DNA from: Elmis aenea | Taxonomy: Eukaryota > Arthropoda > Insecta > Coleoptera > Elmidae | Length of the DNA: 64,000 nucleotides | Reading direction: 5' to 3' | Assembly (NCBI GenBank): GCA_947652605.1 | Contig: OX393578.1 | Coordinates: 35,903,470-35,967,469, forward strand | In this document: piece after piece, positions 35,630-47,613 of the stretch | Numbering within the stretch: the first letter of the stretch is position 1 | How the letters are laid out: each line of letters starts with the position of its first letter | Notes under the pieces: model-generated | Told to the model about the DNA's origin: nothing | The model's input: the letters and a program-made list of their open reading frames with translations, nothing else | Databases searched by the model: none | Position numbers and translations under genes: made by a program

Positions 35630-36047
35630 AAATAGTTTTTTATGTAACAAGGCCAAAAAGTGCAACTTTTTCGGCCGCTTCTGGTTTGCTGGCCGAGACG
35701 TAGTCGAGGCCAGCAAACAGGCAAGGCCGAAAAAGTACGTTGTGGCCGAGGTGCATATTACATTTTTTGTGCGATCAAATTAAAAACAATTTAAATTTTT
35801 AGTAATTTTCAAAATTATAGGTTAGAAACTACGTGACATTCTGTCACTGACAGATGACGGCGTATGTACTGCATTACCGGCTCTCTCCTTAGCAACGGCC
35901 GTAAAAGTTACTTTTTCGGCCGTTGCTAAGGGTAACGGTCTGAAAAGTAACTTTTACGACCGTTGCTAAGGATAGGGCCGGTAATGCAGTACTTTATGGT
36001 TGCTAACGCGTCCGTCAAACAGCTGTTTTTAGTACGATCGCACAAAA
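35630..36047 (-). mobile_element. GTGCGATC palindromic element, copy 1
   Basis: Related to 42793-43160 in inverse orientation. One outer end is AAAATAGTTTTTTATG with GGCCAAAAAGTGCAAC; the other is GTACGATCGCACAAAAA. The interior holds nested palindromes built from GGCCGTTGCTAAGG and AAAAGTTACTTTT, plus a hairpin GTTTGCTGGCC against GGCCAGCAAAC that copy 2 lacks. No coding sequence. The two outer ends do not match each other, so the transposition class is unclear. Confidence 0.7.
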
Positions 36048-38212
36048 ATATTTTTTTTCTGTTTGGGTGTTTTAATCAAGCAAAATATTTTTTCTAAATA
36101 CATATAAGTTTTCTGGAAAAAAAAATTAGAATTATATACACGAAAATATTGTTCACGACTTGTTCGAGTTAAGTGGCAATATTTTTGTTTAAGTATTACT
36201 TCAGAGACGTTCTTTTCGTAAATGTAGCACTTGTTTTTTAAAGGAACGTTTTTTCTTCAGAAAAGCGATTTTTTCAAGAGGGCACATTTTTAAAAGGATT
36301 AGTTTAACAACGAAACGGTTATTTCGGCTAGGCGCTTTCATATAAACGGCGGTAAAAAAAGGGGTCAAACCCCCCTATTCTCATAAAGGGTTTTATTTGG
36401 GTAAAATGATGTTGTCACAAAACAACTAGGTAATGAAATTATGTGAGTTGGTAAGTTAAATTTAAGATAATGATTATAGTTAGTGCTTGGCATCCCGTCT
36501 CTTAATCCGGTACTGGCAACGCGATAGTGTGAGGCTGTGTTGGAATGAAATTTGAAGAAAAAAATTAGATTTAAATTAAACTTAACATAAGAATTAATTG
36601 TTTTTCGCGAAGACACATTCCATCGTAATATGCAGAAGACATGAAAAGTCAAGACAATTTCAAACGAACCTTCTACATTGATTTTGAAAACTTAAGACAA
36701 TTAAAACAATTCTGAGAAGTAACTGTGAAATAGTGGCTGGAAATAATGTATAAAGTTGTAATTATGAATTTCGAAATTCATCCTAAAAACAATCAATATT
36801 ACTTTTTATTCGTTAATATTAGGAATAACGGTTTCACATAAAAGGTGATTCACGGAATTTTTGAAGTAAAATGATTCAACAATTTTTGCGAAAAATTATA
36901 GTTATTTGCAATTTAATTAAAATTTAATAAGCCGCCATATACGCATCAATTAGTTATGTCAAAAACTCAGATTTATCTTCACTTGAGTAGCGCTAACAGT
37001 AAATCATATTCACTTTCACGCTATTAAATCCAGGTAAACAAAAATTGAAAATATTATGCACAAAACTTATTTACTCTTGCTGGTGAGTATTATAAATAAA
37101 TTTATTTATTTGATTTTTATGTTAAAGAGCAAAGCTACTAATCGTTTTGTGTGTCAAAAATTTGATTTATTGCTAAAACAGGAAATGTTAATAGTTCCAT
37201 ATAATTTTAATTAATTAATTACTGGTAATTATTGTTATATTATACAGTTAATATAAACTTCTATTAATATCAATTATCACGTATGTTAATTAATTTAAGA
37301 AGTTATTTATTCTTTAAAAGGTATTATGAGGACAGGACAGTTAACAAAGAAATACTGTTTTCATTTTTAAACTTTTTATTTCAATGTTTCAAAGTAGTGG
37401 TTTTAATAAACGTCGTGTTTAATCAAGGTGTTCAGAAATATAGTAACAACAATTTCGACAATGGTAGGTACTATTTACAACAAATATTTTTTCAAAAAAA
37501 TGTTACAAAATGGCTGGATATTCAGTACTAAACATATGCAAGTATGATTTCAAAATTACAGGAAATATCGTATTATATGGTATTACCTAATTATATCTAT
37601 ACTGCGCGTTTCCTATCTACGCAATGAGAGGGTACCGAAGCCAATGAAGTGAAATAAAAGACATTTCTTTCTTTTTCAAGTGAAGTAGACAGTTGGCAGC
37701 AATCGTAGAAAATCAAATAAAACTAGGATTAATAACAAAACTTACATGAAAGTTACTGAGGTTATGTAATCAAACATGATTTTTGCAAATTACGCGTACG
37801 GACACCAATGTTAAACAATTTACCGAATTTATTAAACATATTTATTGTAGTTTGTACAAACCGTATATCATTAACATCATATGTCATATGCCATATTGTC
37901 AAACTGTCGTCCAAATGTATGTTATTTATGTACGGTTCAAATCACAGAACATACTGTTCAAACATCATATGAAAAAGAGAGGATGTACCGACGTATATCT
38001 GTACGGTTCTGTTTGTTACATGAAATTGCAAGTATTAGCAATATAGTTATTAATACATAATATGCTTAAGCTAAAGATGTATTAGACAAAAATAGAACAT
38101 TAAACGTCAGGTAGAATAAATTTGTCCTAATTTTTCTAGGTATTGTAAAAATATCGCTTTTTGTGTCAGGAAATTTAGTGTTGCATAAAAATTATTTACA
38201 GAAAAGAGCGTT
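36048..38212. other. AT-rich DNA without recognised genes
   Basis: Open frames here (36365-36652, 37283-37531, 37783-38046) show no domain I recognise and are rich in A/T-encoded residues. No repeat family from elsewhere in the window occurs. Confidence 0.45.
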
Positions 38213-38221
38213 ATTTCATGT
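38213..38221. repeat. 9-bp target duplication, left copy
   Basis: ATTTCATGT, identical to 38722-38730 on the other side of the Foldback-type element. Confidence 0.8.
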
Positions 38222-38721
38222 CGTGTCAGGAACATTCTTCGCCCACAATTCTTCGCCTCCACAATTCTTCACCCACAATTCTTCGCCTATACAATTCTTC
38301 GCCGCCACAAATTTTCGCCGCATACAAGCATATCACAAATTTTGTTTGTAAATGTGATTGTTTTTATTTATAGCGTAATCTTTACAGATTATTTTACGTT
38401 AGGTTAGGTTAGGTCAGGTCAAGTCAGGTTAATTTAATTTTTATTCATACTATAATAACATAAACAAGATTAAAAATCACAACATACGCTATTTATGTAG
38501 CAATTTTTAAACATAATATTAAAAGAAGAAGTATTAATACAAGAAACTACTTTAGGCTAATGTAAAATATACCTACTGTAAAAATTACGTTATGCGGCGA
38601 AGAATTGTGGCGGCGAAGAATTGTGTAGGCGAAGAATTGTGGAGGTAAATAATTGTGGGCGAAGAATTGTAGGCAAAGAATTGTGGGCTAAGAATTGTGG
38701 GCGAAGACTGTTCCTGAACCC
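38222..38721. mobile_element. Foldback-type element (500 bp)
   Basis: Both arms begin with a TCAGGAACA block and then consist of short tandem units around CACAATTCTTCGCC, 14 to 16 bp each; about five units are seen on the left (38233-38325) and about eight on the right. The arms are reverse complements of each other. A perfect 9-bp direct repeat flanks the element. Tandem-repeat arms plus a 9-bp duplication are the hallmark of Foldback elements, which relate to Mutator-type transposons. The loop is AT-rich and contains a TTAGG tract. Confidence 0.75.
38399..38431 (+). repeat. Short telomere-like TTAGG/TCAGG tract
   Basis: Three TTAGG units are followed by TCAGG, TCAAG, TCAGG and TTAAT. TTAGG is the usual insect telomere repeat and TCAGG that of some beetles. 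Here the tract is only about 33 bp, inside the Foldback loop, so it is an interstitial tract and not a telomere. Confidence 0.55.
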
Positions 38722-38730
38722 ATTTCATGT

Positions 38731-41700
38731 AACCATGTAACCTTTCAGATAGAATTAAAAATTGCGTATGTTATAATTGCCACTTTTTTTTAGGTGCAAA
38801 ACATGTTTTTTATTTTCTTCTGGAAGCTGCAATCGTAAACGCTGATTTTATAAAACCATTAATGGTATATTAATTTTTTACTAACCTACAGTAGTGTTGG
38901 ATAAAGTTTCCGCTGCTTTAGTAGGATGATTAAGGTATTTTGATGTAAATTACGGTTTTGAAATTACTGCCTTAATCGACTGATTCAAGATTTAATTGAT
39001 TTTAAATTATATTTTATGTACTAATAATATATATAAAAGCAAATGCAAGGGCAGATAAACAGAGGGATGTAATATTTTATATTATAAGCCAATTATTTGA
39101 TATATTAAACCAGATCTTATAATTACGGAACATAAATACATACTGCGGTACCTACTTATATTATGAACAAAAAATAGAGTAACGACCTGGTTAATAAAAA
39201 AAGTAAAATTTTAGACTCCTGATTTACGTCCTGGTGTAAATAGAATTTACTGTTTTTCAAATTAAAAACGTTGCAGTAATAAATAGATTTAATATAATAA
39301 AATGCTTAGTATAAAATATTTAAAATATAAAACACACTATTCATATTAATCTTTAAAGCTGTTTAAGAGACCAAATATACCTATCAGGTGAAAATATTTT
39401 TTTTTAAATGTAAAATATTATATTTTAATGTTACGTTTTTATAAAATTGGGTAAAATTTGTTTATGTTTGCATATTTCGCAAAAAAGAAAATTGGTTGAA
39501 AATAAACGTTGATGTTTTTTTTTTGTGAAGCAATGAAAATCGGGAGGGGCAAAATTTTACCGGGTATACAAGCTCGTCCCTTTGGGTTGATATTTAGTCC
39601 AGTATCAGAAATAAAATCATTTAAAACAAAACGTGGTTAACTAAACGCAATCTAGAATGTTTTGCAGGTCTTTTTGTTTGAATATCAAAAAACGAATAGT
39701 TATAAATTTAGTTTTATGGAAAATTGTATTTATTTTATATTATAATTACATAATGTTTGAGCTACGTACTTAAAATTTATGTAATTATATATTTATAATT
39801 CTAGCTTTTTTAATATAGGTATACAAATTTATTAAAGGATTAGTCTAATGAATGATAATAAATTTGCAAAATATTGTAAAGACAAAGACTATAATTTAGC
39901 ACTAACTTAGCACCTAATGTTTTTTTTTTTAAATTTCAGATATGTAATTTAATAGAACGTTACGCCCTCAGTATATTAATTCTACACTATTACATAGCGT
40001 CAAACACGAGTATCAAGCTGGGCTACATAAATATTAATATTTTTCCTACAGAAAGTATAAGCAGCAATACAAGACACCTACTGGTATTTAGTAAATAATT
40101 TGTTGCGTTAAAAGTAATGGTTTCAAATGATATTTTAAATAATGAGTGTGTATAACTAGTTCCAGCACCGTTGCATATCAAGTTACGGTATGCGATTTAT
40201 GATGGTTTCGGCATATGTTTGAAAATCCTGTTACATACACTGCGTAGTAATCAGCAAACAACTTTATAGAAACATTGATATTTTATGCGTTCTGGCACAT
40301 TAAAATAAATTTAAAAATACATGATTAACCGTTGCCTATAAATTTTTAATTTCAGTTAAAACCTGTAGTTGCATCTGGGATATTATTCTTAAACATGTTA
40401 CATCCTACATTTTGTAAAATGTAAATATGTTTAAATAATAAAGTAGGTACCACCGCTGAAACATAAAGTAAATCACAGGAGTATTTAAAGCTTGTGCAGA
40501 GTTCACGACAATGGGAAAAATTATCACATGCATATTTGTAGATTATTCTAAACAATATACTTAATAATTTTGTTGCTGTGTTTCAACTTTTTCATAAAGT
40601 GAAAAGTTTAATAACTTAATTTAATGGAAACTAAATGAATATTACGCTACGAAAATGTTTGATATTTGTTTGTTAATAAAAAAAAGTCATCTTTTGATCG
40701 AATTATACCAAGTGATAAAATATTTCGTCTGGTTGACATGACATGAATTAAAAATCAAATCGTATGGCAAAGGCCAGACATTTCCTGCAATTAGTGGTTT
40801 ACAAAGGTTTTTGATAAATAAGCAATTAACAAAACACGAAAAATAACTACAGTTTTTAAAAAGAAATTTTTAATAAATTTCAATTTTGTTATTTCTATTT
40901 TAGTTGTTCCATAGGGTCTAGCAAGATTTACATCACATTTTATTAAAATTTATATTTGATTACTCATTAAATACATAAGTTTCTTTAAAAATCAATTATT
41001 GTGTTTTCCATGAAGAATCTCTATTACAAAAAAAAAAAATTGATAACTTCAGAGGCCTTCGTCTCTTCCTCGGTAGATTTTTTGAGTATTTGGTCATTAA
41101 TATTCAAAAATAAATCATTTAAAAAAAAACAGGTCTATTTTTTCCACATAAAAAATTCTTTACAAAAAATGAAATGATTAATTTTTAACTATACTTATTT
41201 ATATAGACCTGATATAAATGTTATTACTGTTTACAACACGCTTTAGAAATAACCGAAGGAAGCCATGCCTAAGCCAACTGTTCTTACTATTAAAATAAAC
41301 ACGATTTCACAACGTTTTTTAAAAAGCTAAACCAATTTAGTTTTTTTTATAATATTAAATTGCTAATTTAAAGTCGAGCAAACATTTTAAGAGATAATTA
41401 TCGATAACTGATTTATTTCTAAATATATAAGTATCAAAAATACAACATCTTTAAATAAACAGCCAATTATCAAAAATTTATGTTGACGTGGAATGTATAG
41501 CTAACAGATATCAAAGAAACTTAATTAGAACACATGTTACGTGTCTAGAGATACTCCACCTAAAGCCCACTAGTACAAAAGATAAAGGTTTTCTACACAT
41601 GTCGTTTACACAATATTTTAATTTATAGTTGAAACATATTTATTATTCATTTAGTGTTTTAGTTTTTATACACTTTAGAATATTTTTATAAAACCCTGAT

Positions 41701-42792
41701 CACTGTATGGAAAGTAAAATCGATTTTAATGTATTCTAAAATCTTACCAAAATGTTGAATTACTCTTTTATTATTTTAATTGTAGTTTTCTTAAACAAAA
41801 GCTCTTTTGTTTAGATGTGCAAATTAAAAACGCAAAATAATTTTTTATTGCCGAAATATTTGTACAAAAAAGTCTAATAAATACGTTATCAATTAAGAAC
41901 AGTTAAAAGTTTTACAGCTTTTGAGAGCAAAATTCATTCAGCATCGAGATAATTGCATAAAGCAATTGAATAAACGCCAAACTTTAATGCATTTGCCTTT
42001 AATTAAATGAAAAATAAATTTGCATATTTATAATCGTCTATTCAATTTAACTACTTTTTTAAAGTTACACGATTTGGTGGGTGATAAAATTGTAACCACT
42101 TTTTACGATACGCAATGAATTTCGAAATTTATCTAAAAAATTTATAGCTACCGTCACATATTTCCAGTAACTAACAAGAGTCTTATAAATGTGCCTGAAA
42201 AAGGAATAAATATCGAATGTTCTGTTTATTATAAAATTTAAGACTTCATCATTTCGAGAATTTATGTTTATATACATAATTAGCTGTCGAAAGTTATCAC
42301 TGCATATTTCTTTATAAATTATTTTATTGCAGGATTTAAAATGCAATAAAATTTAAAATTCCATTGACGAATTAATTGTGTGGTATATTGTTAATATATT
42401 AATATTTTACAACTTCACAAGTCGCCTTGCGTTAAGCAGCGATCTTTAAAGGTTTAGTTACAACAAAAATAAAATTAAGATATTGAGGTATTTGGGATGT
42501 ATAATTCTGCAAATCAATCTTTTTACTTGACACTTTTTGTAAGGATTTTATGAAATAAATCATAAGTTAAAAACTCGATGTTAGAGATTACTTAAAAAAT
42601 TTATTTATTTAAAAAAATAACTTTAACAAATGCTGATAGTACAAATAAGAAGCTGTTAAGGAAAACGTATTTAAATTAAAATAATTTTATTTTGGCCGTA
42701 ATCATTCATTTATTTAAACTTTTGTCCAGCTTTTGATTAGCTCAGAAGCGGCCATTGTTATATTTTTAAGAACGCTTAATCACAAAAAATGG
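38731..42792. other. AT-rich region without recognised genes
   Basis: About 4 kb of AT-rich sequence. The frame 42065-42346 on the minus strand (93 codons) is hydrophobic and aromatic-rich but matches no family I know. Confidence 0.45.
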
Positions 42793-43160
42793 TTTTTGTG
42801 CGATCGTACTAGAAACAGCTGTTTGACGGACGCGTTAGCAACCATAAAGTACTGCATTACCGGCCCTATCCTTAGCAACGGCCGTAAAAGTTACTTTTCA
42901 GGCCGTTACCCTTAGCAACGGCCGAAAAAGTAACTTTTACGGCCGTTGCTAAGGAGAGGGCTGGTAATGCAGTACATACGCCGTCATCTGTCAGTGACAG
43001 AATGTCACGTAGTTTCTAGCCTATAATTTTGAAAATAACTAAAAATTTAAATTGTTTTTAATCCGATCGCACAAAAAATGTAATATGCACCTCGGCCAAA
43101 ACGTACTTTTTCGGCCGAAAAAGTTACACTTTTTGGCCTTGATACATAAATAACTATTTT
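42793..43160 (+). mobile_element. GTGCGATC palindromic element, copy 2
   Basis: Starts TTTTTGTGCGATCGTACT and ends GGCCTTGATACATAAATAACTATTTT (written here as positions 43134-43160). An internal GATCGCACAAAAAA block (about 43065-43078) is the inverse of the start, giving a core of about 280 bp with inverted ends plus a GGCC-rich tail. The centre has paired GCAACGGCC and AAAAGTAACTTTT palindromes. Closely similar to copy 1, so it is a dispersed non-autonomous family. Confidence 0.7.
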
Positions 43161-43246
43161 GAGTTTCACTGATGACATTGTTATAGAGATTAACCAATCC
43201 CATTATTTATCTGTTAGAACTAACAGGGGTGTTAAGTATAATGACC

Positions 43247-43254
43247 GATGTAAC
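43247..43254. repeat. 8-bp target duplication of the hAT element, left
   Basis: GATGTAAC, repeated exactly at 45018-45025. Confidence 0.8.
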
Positions 43255-43864
43255 CAGGGCCGGTCATCTATATATCTGGGCCCGGGTGCAACAGCATTTT
43301 TGGGGCCCCCTATAAACATTTTATTTGGAAAGTAATTACATAGAATTAATAAAATATGAGCTATTCAATATATTCGTAACTAATATAAAATTGTAATAAA
43401 TTAGGATAAAAATCTCGCAGAGTTATTCTAATATCCAATATTTCGGGTTGATAATTACTGCAGAACATAATGAGTTAATAAACAAAACTTTACAACACAA
43501 CAAAACCACAACAATTAAAATATTTTTTTATTCTGCAAGAGTTTTATTATTTTATACTTGGCATTAAACAGTCAATTTTTTATTATATCTTCAAAGTCTG
43601 TCATTTCAACTTCTGCATTTTCGGCGGATAATATTGCTAAAAAAATTAAGTCTCTGTTAAGAGTTGAGACATTGTATATCTGAGGTATTTTCAAATAACT
43701 TTAATCTATTAGACGAGCGTTCTGCACTGGCCACAGTTACCGGAAGTGTTCCAAGTGCAATGTAACTATTGGGGAAAATTTTATAATAATCATTTTATAG
43801 GATACATTTAATCAGGTTAATGGTTTGATTTTGAACGGGGATTTTTATTCTATTATATTTTATA

Positions 43865-44245
43865 CTAGCGATTCCGGAGCCCCTTCGGGGCTCCTTCACC
43901 GCTAGATCCCGGCTTGCGCGTAGAAGGTTCGAGCGTTTAAACGTTACGTCGAATTGACAAATTGTCAAATTTTGACGAAATTCTCGCTCCAGACGACCCG
44001 ATTTAAATGTTGTGTGTAAGATTTTGGCACGTTTTCCTCAATATCTTTTCCGCACGATTTTTTTGGGAATTCTCATATAGCCTATGTTCTTTCCATGGTC
44101 CTATAGATTGTCTGTGCCAAATTTGGTCAGGATCGGATGAATGGTATAGGAATGCATAAAGGACAAACATCCATACAAACATCCATACAAACATCCATAC
44201 AAACATCCATACAAACATACATACATTCATTTTTACATATATAGA
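43865..44245 (-). mobile_element. Non-autonomous Helitron (381 bp)
   Basis: On the minus strand it starts TCTATATATGTAAAAATG at 44245 and ends CTAG at 43865, between an A and a T, the standard Helitron target. Seven bases before CTAG is a hairpin GGAGCCCC-GAA-GGGGCTCC (43876-43894). Sequence such as GGCTATATGAGAATTCCC and TTTGGCACAGACAATC belongs to a family widespread in insects. No RepHel protein is encoded, so it moved by proteins made elsewhere. Confidence 0.85.
44166..44217. repeat. 12-bp tandem repeat near the Helitron 5' end
   Basis: ACATCCATACAA repeats about four times, then decays to ACATACATACATTC. It generates a fake protein with WMFV repeats on the minus strand. Confidence 0.85.
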
Positions 44246-45025
44246 TTAAATAACTTCGTTTATTAATGCTTTATCTTCAACTAGAACATCCAAAAGTTTT
44301 TCACAATGTTTGTTTACATATTCTTTTAACAGTTTACGAGAGCAATAATTTTCTTTGACGAAAAAATTCAATGTTTTATAATCTTCCAAAATTTAAGAAA
44401 CTGATATAAATCGTTCGTCTATTTGAGAAACCAAAATTTCGATGAAGGAATAAAACAAAAAATCTTATAATTTCTACAGGGTCATCCAAAGTTTCATTAG
44501 TACCTATCTCATTAAAAAAACTTTTTTGATAGATACGATGGGTAGGAACCTCCGTATTAACCCCTAATTCTTGAACAATTGTTTAACTTTCGTTTAATGA
44601 TTTTTCAAAATCAGTATTTATAATGTTAAGGTACCTACGTGTTAAAATGATCTTATAAGTAAAAAAGCTGATTCTAGTGTCATGTCTTTGAAGTTAATAA
44701 TCTATTATTATCTTCTTGTGCATTTCTTGCATGAGTTTTAATTTCTTTGTTTAGCTCTCCATTTCAAAATCGACATTTGTACTGATCCAAAATTACATCC
44801 TGTTTCAGCCCTTTTTATTCACTGTTTTCAGCAAATTTTACTTTACGTTAGTCTTTTTTTTATTTCGAAAGTTTTCAATTTATTACACTTGATAAGTAAT
44901 TTCTTTTCGGTGGCACAAAATTTACAAAATCTGTTTTATACATATCATCTTGGGGCCCCCTAAGTCGGGGGCCCGGGTGCATTGCACCCACTGCACCCCC
45001 CCACTTGACCGGTCCTGGATGTAAC

Positions 45026-46086
45026 ATCAAAACAACCGAATACCAAATTCTTCCATAGTTAAATGTTAAATGTTATTATGCAGAGCATGGCTGGGCATGG
45101 GCACACTTTTGAAAGTAAAAATTTTGGTGGATCAGGGGTTTAAATTTTGGAAAGTAACTTAATATTTTTATACTGATCAACAAAATCAAAACCGATTTTA
45201 AGTATCCATAAATCACAGCAATACCAGTGTTAAACAACCTAATAACAAGTGCACCACTGAAGTAATTATGCACCCTGTTTCGGCAAAAAGAAGCAAATCA
45301 ATAACCAGCAGTTAGGCAAATAAAAGGAGCTGACAAATGAACAACCAACCTCCTTCCTACATGTCAATGTATCAGTTTCCTCATACAAATTATTGAATGT
45401 CCATATAGGACAGATTGCAATATTCTGAGATTTAAACAAAAAAAAAGAGTGTAAATTCGTTCCTCAAATATAAGCCAAAGATAAAACCTCTGGATGTTGT
45501 TTAATATGCGCTTGTAACTAATTTGTTTTTGATTTCAGCGTAAAAAAAGCACTTGAGAATTTAGCACTTTTGTGCCGAGTGATTTGCCATTCGTTTTGTT
45601 TCTTACTTTCGGTTTAGTTTTTTTTAAATGCTCATCACACATTACAATAACTTCTTAAAAGTTAACACTTTTTATTAACACCTTATCCATGCACCATTGC
45701 TTAATTTATTTACCTGCAAACTCAAGAATGAACTTAAAAAAGAGCGTTATATATGTATAGATATACCTACCAACGTCCTTGACAAATTATTAAGTTAGAG
45801 AGAGACAACCTCTACTTTGACAGACGCGTCCAGTGTCCACACTATATTAGAATGAAAATATCTGTAAGATTGACATCCACGCACTCTAGTCAGGATGAAA
45901 CGGAATCCGCTTTTGCATAAGATGCTCAACAATAGTAACTAGTAACTTATGAAGAGCACTCGATAAGCATGGAAAGCTAATAAACGCCCAATAATAAAAC
46001 GACAAGTAATCACTGTTTACTCAGACTATTTTACAAATCAATGTTGGTTCTCAACAGATATTGCATATGAACAATTATTACATGTA
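45026..46086. other. AT-rich DNA, no feature recognised
   Basis: About 1 kb between the hAT relic and the nested insertion cluster. No gene is recognised. Confidence 0.5.
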
Positions 46087-46997
46087 CAAGGTGGTCCAAA
46101 TTCGATGGGATTACAAAGGTATCCCGCTTAATATTCAAGATACAGAAACGATTAAATTTCCAAAAATATGTAGATTTTTGACAAACTCAGAACTGTTTTC
46201 AAAAATTTTCTATCATTTTCCGTTTTTGGAAAAAAGTGTTTTCTTTGCCATATTTATAATGTGTCATATCTCCGTTATTGTTGTAAATATCGAAAAATTT
46301 TATGGAGATACTTTTAGATATTTTTATGTAAAATTCGATTATACTTTAAAAAAAATTTATGCTCGTCGTTAAAAAGTTATAACACAAACTTACCTTTTTT
46401 TAAATGGAAGATATACTTGGCTATGACTTATTTAAATACCTTTTTCTTCTCTCATTCCAAATATAAAAGGGTTGATGTAGTTACTTTCAATAATATGCAA
46501 GCTGCAAAGGTTTTTTAGTTTTTTTTTTAAAGATAAACATAGGCTGTGAAAACAAAAGAAAAACAAAATGGAAACCTTTTAAAACTCATCCGGTTACGAA
46601 GGTGTTTTAATTTGTTGTTGAGATAAACATTAAATATTTGAACATAAGATAAACAACATAACTGCCGATTCTGACAATATTGTTGTTATCTTGTGTTCAA
46701 ATATTTTTAATGTTATCTCAAGAACATTACAAAACTTTCGTAACTTGTACCACATGAATTTTAAAAGGTTTTACACATTGTTTTTTTTTCGTTTTCACAT
46801 TCTACTATGTTTTTCTTAAAAAACAAACAAACTAAAAAACCTTCGTAACTTGCCTTTTATTGAAAATAACTATATCAACCCTTATATATTTGGAATGAGG
46901 AAAAAATAAGGAATTTAAATAGTTCATAGCCAACTATAGCTTCCATTTAAAAGAAAGGTAAGTTTGTGTCATAACTTTTAAACGGCGAGCGTAATTT

Positions 46998-47088
46998 TTT
47001 TTTGTGCGATCGTACTACGTCTCAGCCAGCAAATCAGACGCGGCCGAAAAAGTTACACGTTTTGGCCTTGATACATAAATAACTATTT
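46998..47088 (-). mobile_element. GTGCGATC element, copy 3 (internally deleted)
   Basis: TTTGTGCGATCGTACT is joined directly to ACGTCTCAGCCAGCAAATC and the GGCCTTGATACATAAATAAC end. The middle of the element is gone, leaving about 90 bp. The AGCCAGCAAATC part matches copy 1, not copy 2. It interrupts the right arm of LIR-1 copy C. Confidence 0.65.
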
Positions 47089-47271
47089 CCAGTATCATCG
47101 AAGTTTACATAAATTCATCTAAAAAGTATCTTTATAAATTTTTTCAATATTTACAACAATAACGAGGATAATATGACACATTTTAAATATTTTATTCTTG
47201 AGGCTTTCGCGGCCGTTATCCATAATACAATCTTGGTTTCCGGGTTTGGAACCGCGTCTTCTATATTTAGA

Positions 47272-47319
47272 AGTAGTTGACGTTTCGACCATTGTGTCTT
47301 GGTCTTTTTCAAAACGACT
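47272..47319 (-). ncRNA. Hammerhead-ribozyme-like motif of the Penelope element
   Basis: On the minus strand: AGTCGTT, a core TTGAAAA, stem II GACC with GGTC around AAGACACAAT, then GAAACGTC and AACTACT. GTT/AAC and AGT/ACT can form stem I. The CUGANGA box is changed at the same two positions as in the copy at 9867, so it is probably inactive, or the family has a variant core. Confidence 0.45.
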
Positions 47320-47448
47320 AATTTGTGAGGGATGTTGCTGGGTATATATATCCAGCTTGTGGAGGCGTGGCGTTCCGCTTGATGGATTTGTTCTGCCTCA
47401 GTGATTTTGTGATGACTGGTTTCCAGATGTTTGGGAGTTGTATGCCTG
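47318..47448 (-). pseudogene. Penelope ORF, C-terminal end (beyond the LTR insertion)
   Basis: In the minus-strand frame this reads IQLPNIWKPVITKSLRQ, then NKSIKRNATPPQ, and stops after YPATSLTN at 47318. It follows directly on the NRDTG at the end of the other piece (51937-52290); Penelope proteins commonly carry a sequence like NRDTGY.LP.IWKPVI here. It therefore represents the C-terminal tail behind the endonuclease domain. The LTR retrotransposon separates the two pieces by 4.5 kb, so no intact protein can be made. Confidence 0.7.
47444..47448. repeat. 5-bp target duplication of the LTR retrotransposon, left
   Basis: GCCTG, repeated at 51937-51941. Confidence 0.85.
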
Positions 47449-47612
47449 TGTGGTGTACTGTGTTTGCGCACCAACCAGTCGCGCGCATCCACTGATAATG
47501 TATGTAACATATGCAACTGCTTGCCAATAAGCAACGCAGTAATGTTGTACGTTTTGAACTGTAAATAAACGATTTCATATTAAAGTTCTTGTTAATATCA
47601 CAGTATATTACA
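47449..47612 (+). repeat. 5' LTR (164 bp)
   Basis: From TGTGGTGTACTGTG to AGTATATTACA. It contains a polyadenylation signal AATAAA at 47564-47569. It drives transcription of the element. No difference from the 3' LTR was found by eye. Confidence 0.9.
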
Positions 47613-47613
47613 G

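Larger units (their letters stand above)
43575..44400 (-). pseudogene. hAT transposase relic (TTF/ZMYM-like type), split by a Helitron
   Basis: Upstream of the Helitron the frame reads FFVKENYCSRKLL and then EYVNKHCEKLLDVLVEDKAL (about 44250-44376). Downstream, GTLPVTVASAERSSNRLKLF (43690-43766) is the hAT C-terminal dimerisation signature (LPVTVASAERSFS.LKLIK). After a frame change, DLIFLAILSAENAEVEM and then FEDIIKN with a stop (about 43575-43655) match the family's C-terminus. The protein would cut and paste the element in the nucleus; this copy has stops, frameshifts and a 381-bp insertion. The N-terminal zinc finger is not recognised. The type resembles the insect hAT group related to 52-kDa-repressor and ZMYM-like proteins. 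Confidence 0.65.
43255..45017 (-). mobile_element. hAT transposon relic (1763 bp) with 8-bp target duplication
   Basis: Ends CAGGGCCGGTCA and, inward from the right, CAGGACCGGTCA. The perfect GATGTAAC duplication proves a hAT-type insertion. Just inside both ends are GGGCCCGGGTGCA and GGGGCCCCCTA blocks. A decayed transposase gene is read on the minus strand, and a 381-bp Helitron has inserted at 43865-44245. The element is therefore dead. Confidence 0.85.

Noticed and set aside
38222..38721. CRISPR-like array of short repeats
   Set aside because: The units are contiguous without unique spacers and occur in mirror arms of a eukaryotic element.
44003..44230. 75-codon frame with WMFVWMFV repeats
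   Set aside because: It is the translation of the 12-bp ACATCCATACAA tandem repeat at the end of the Helitron.
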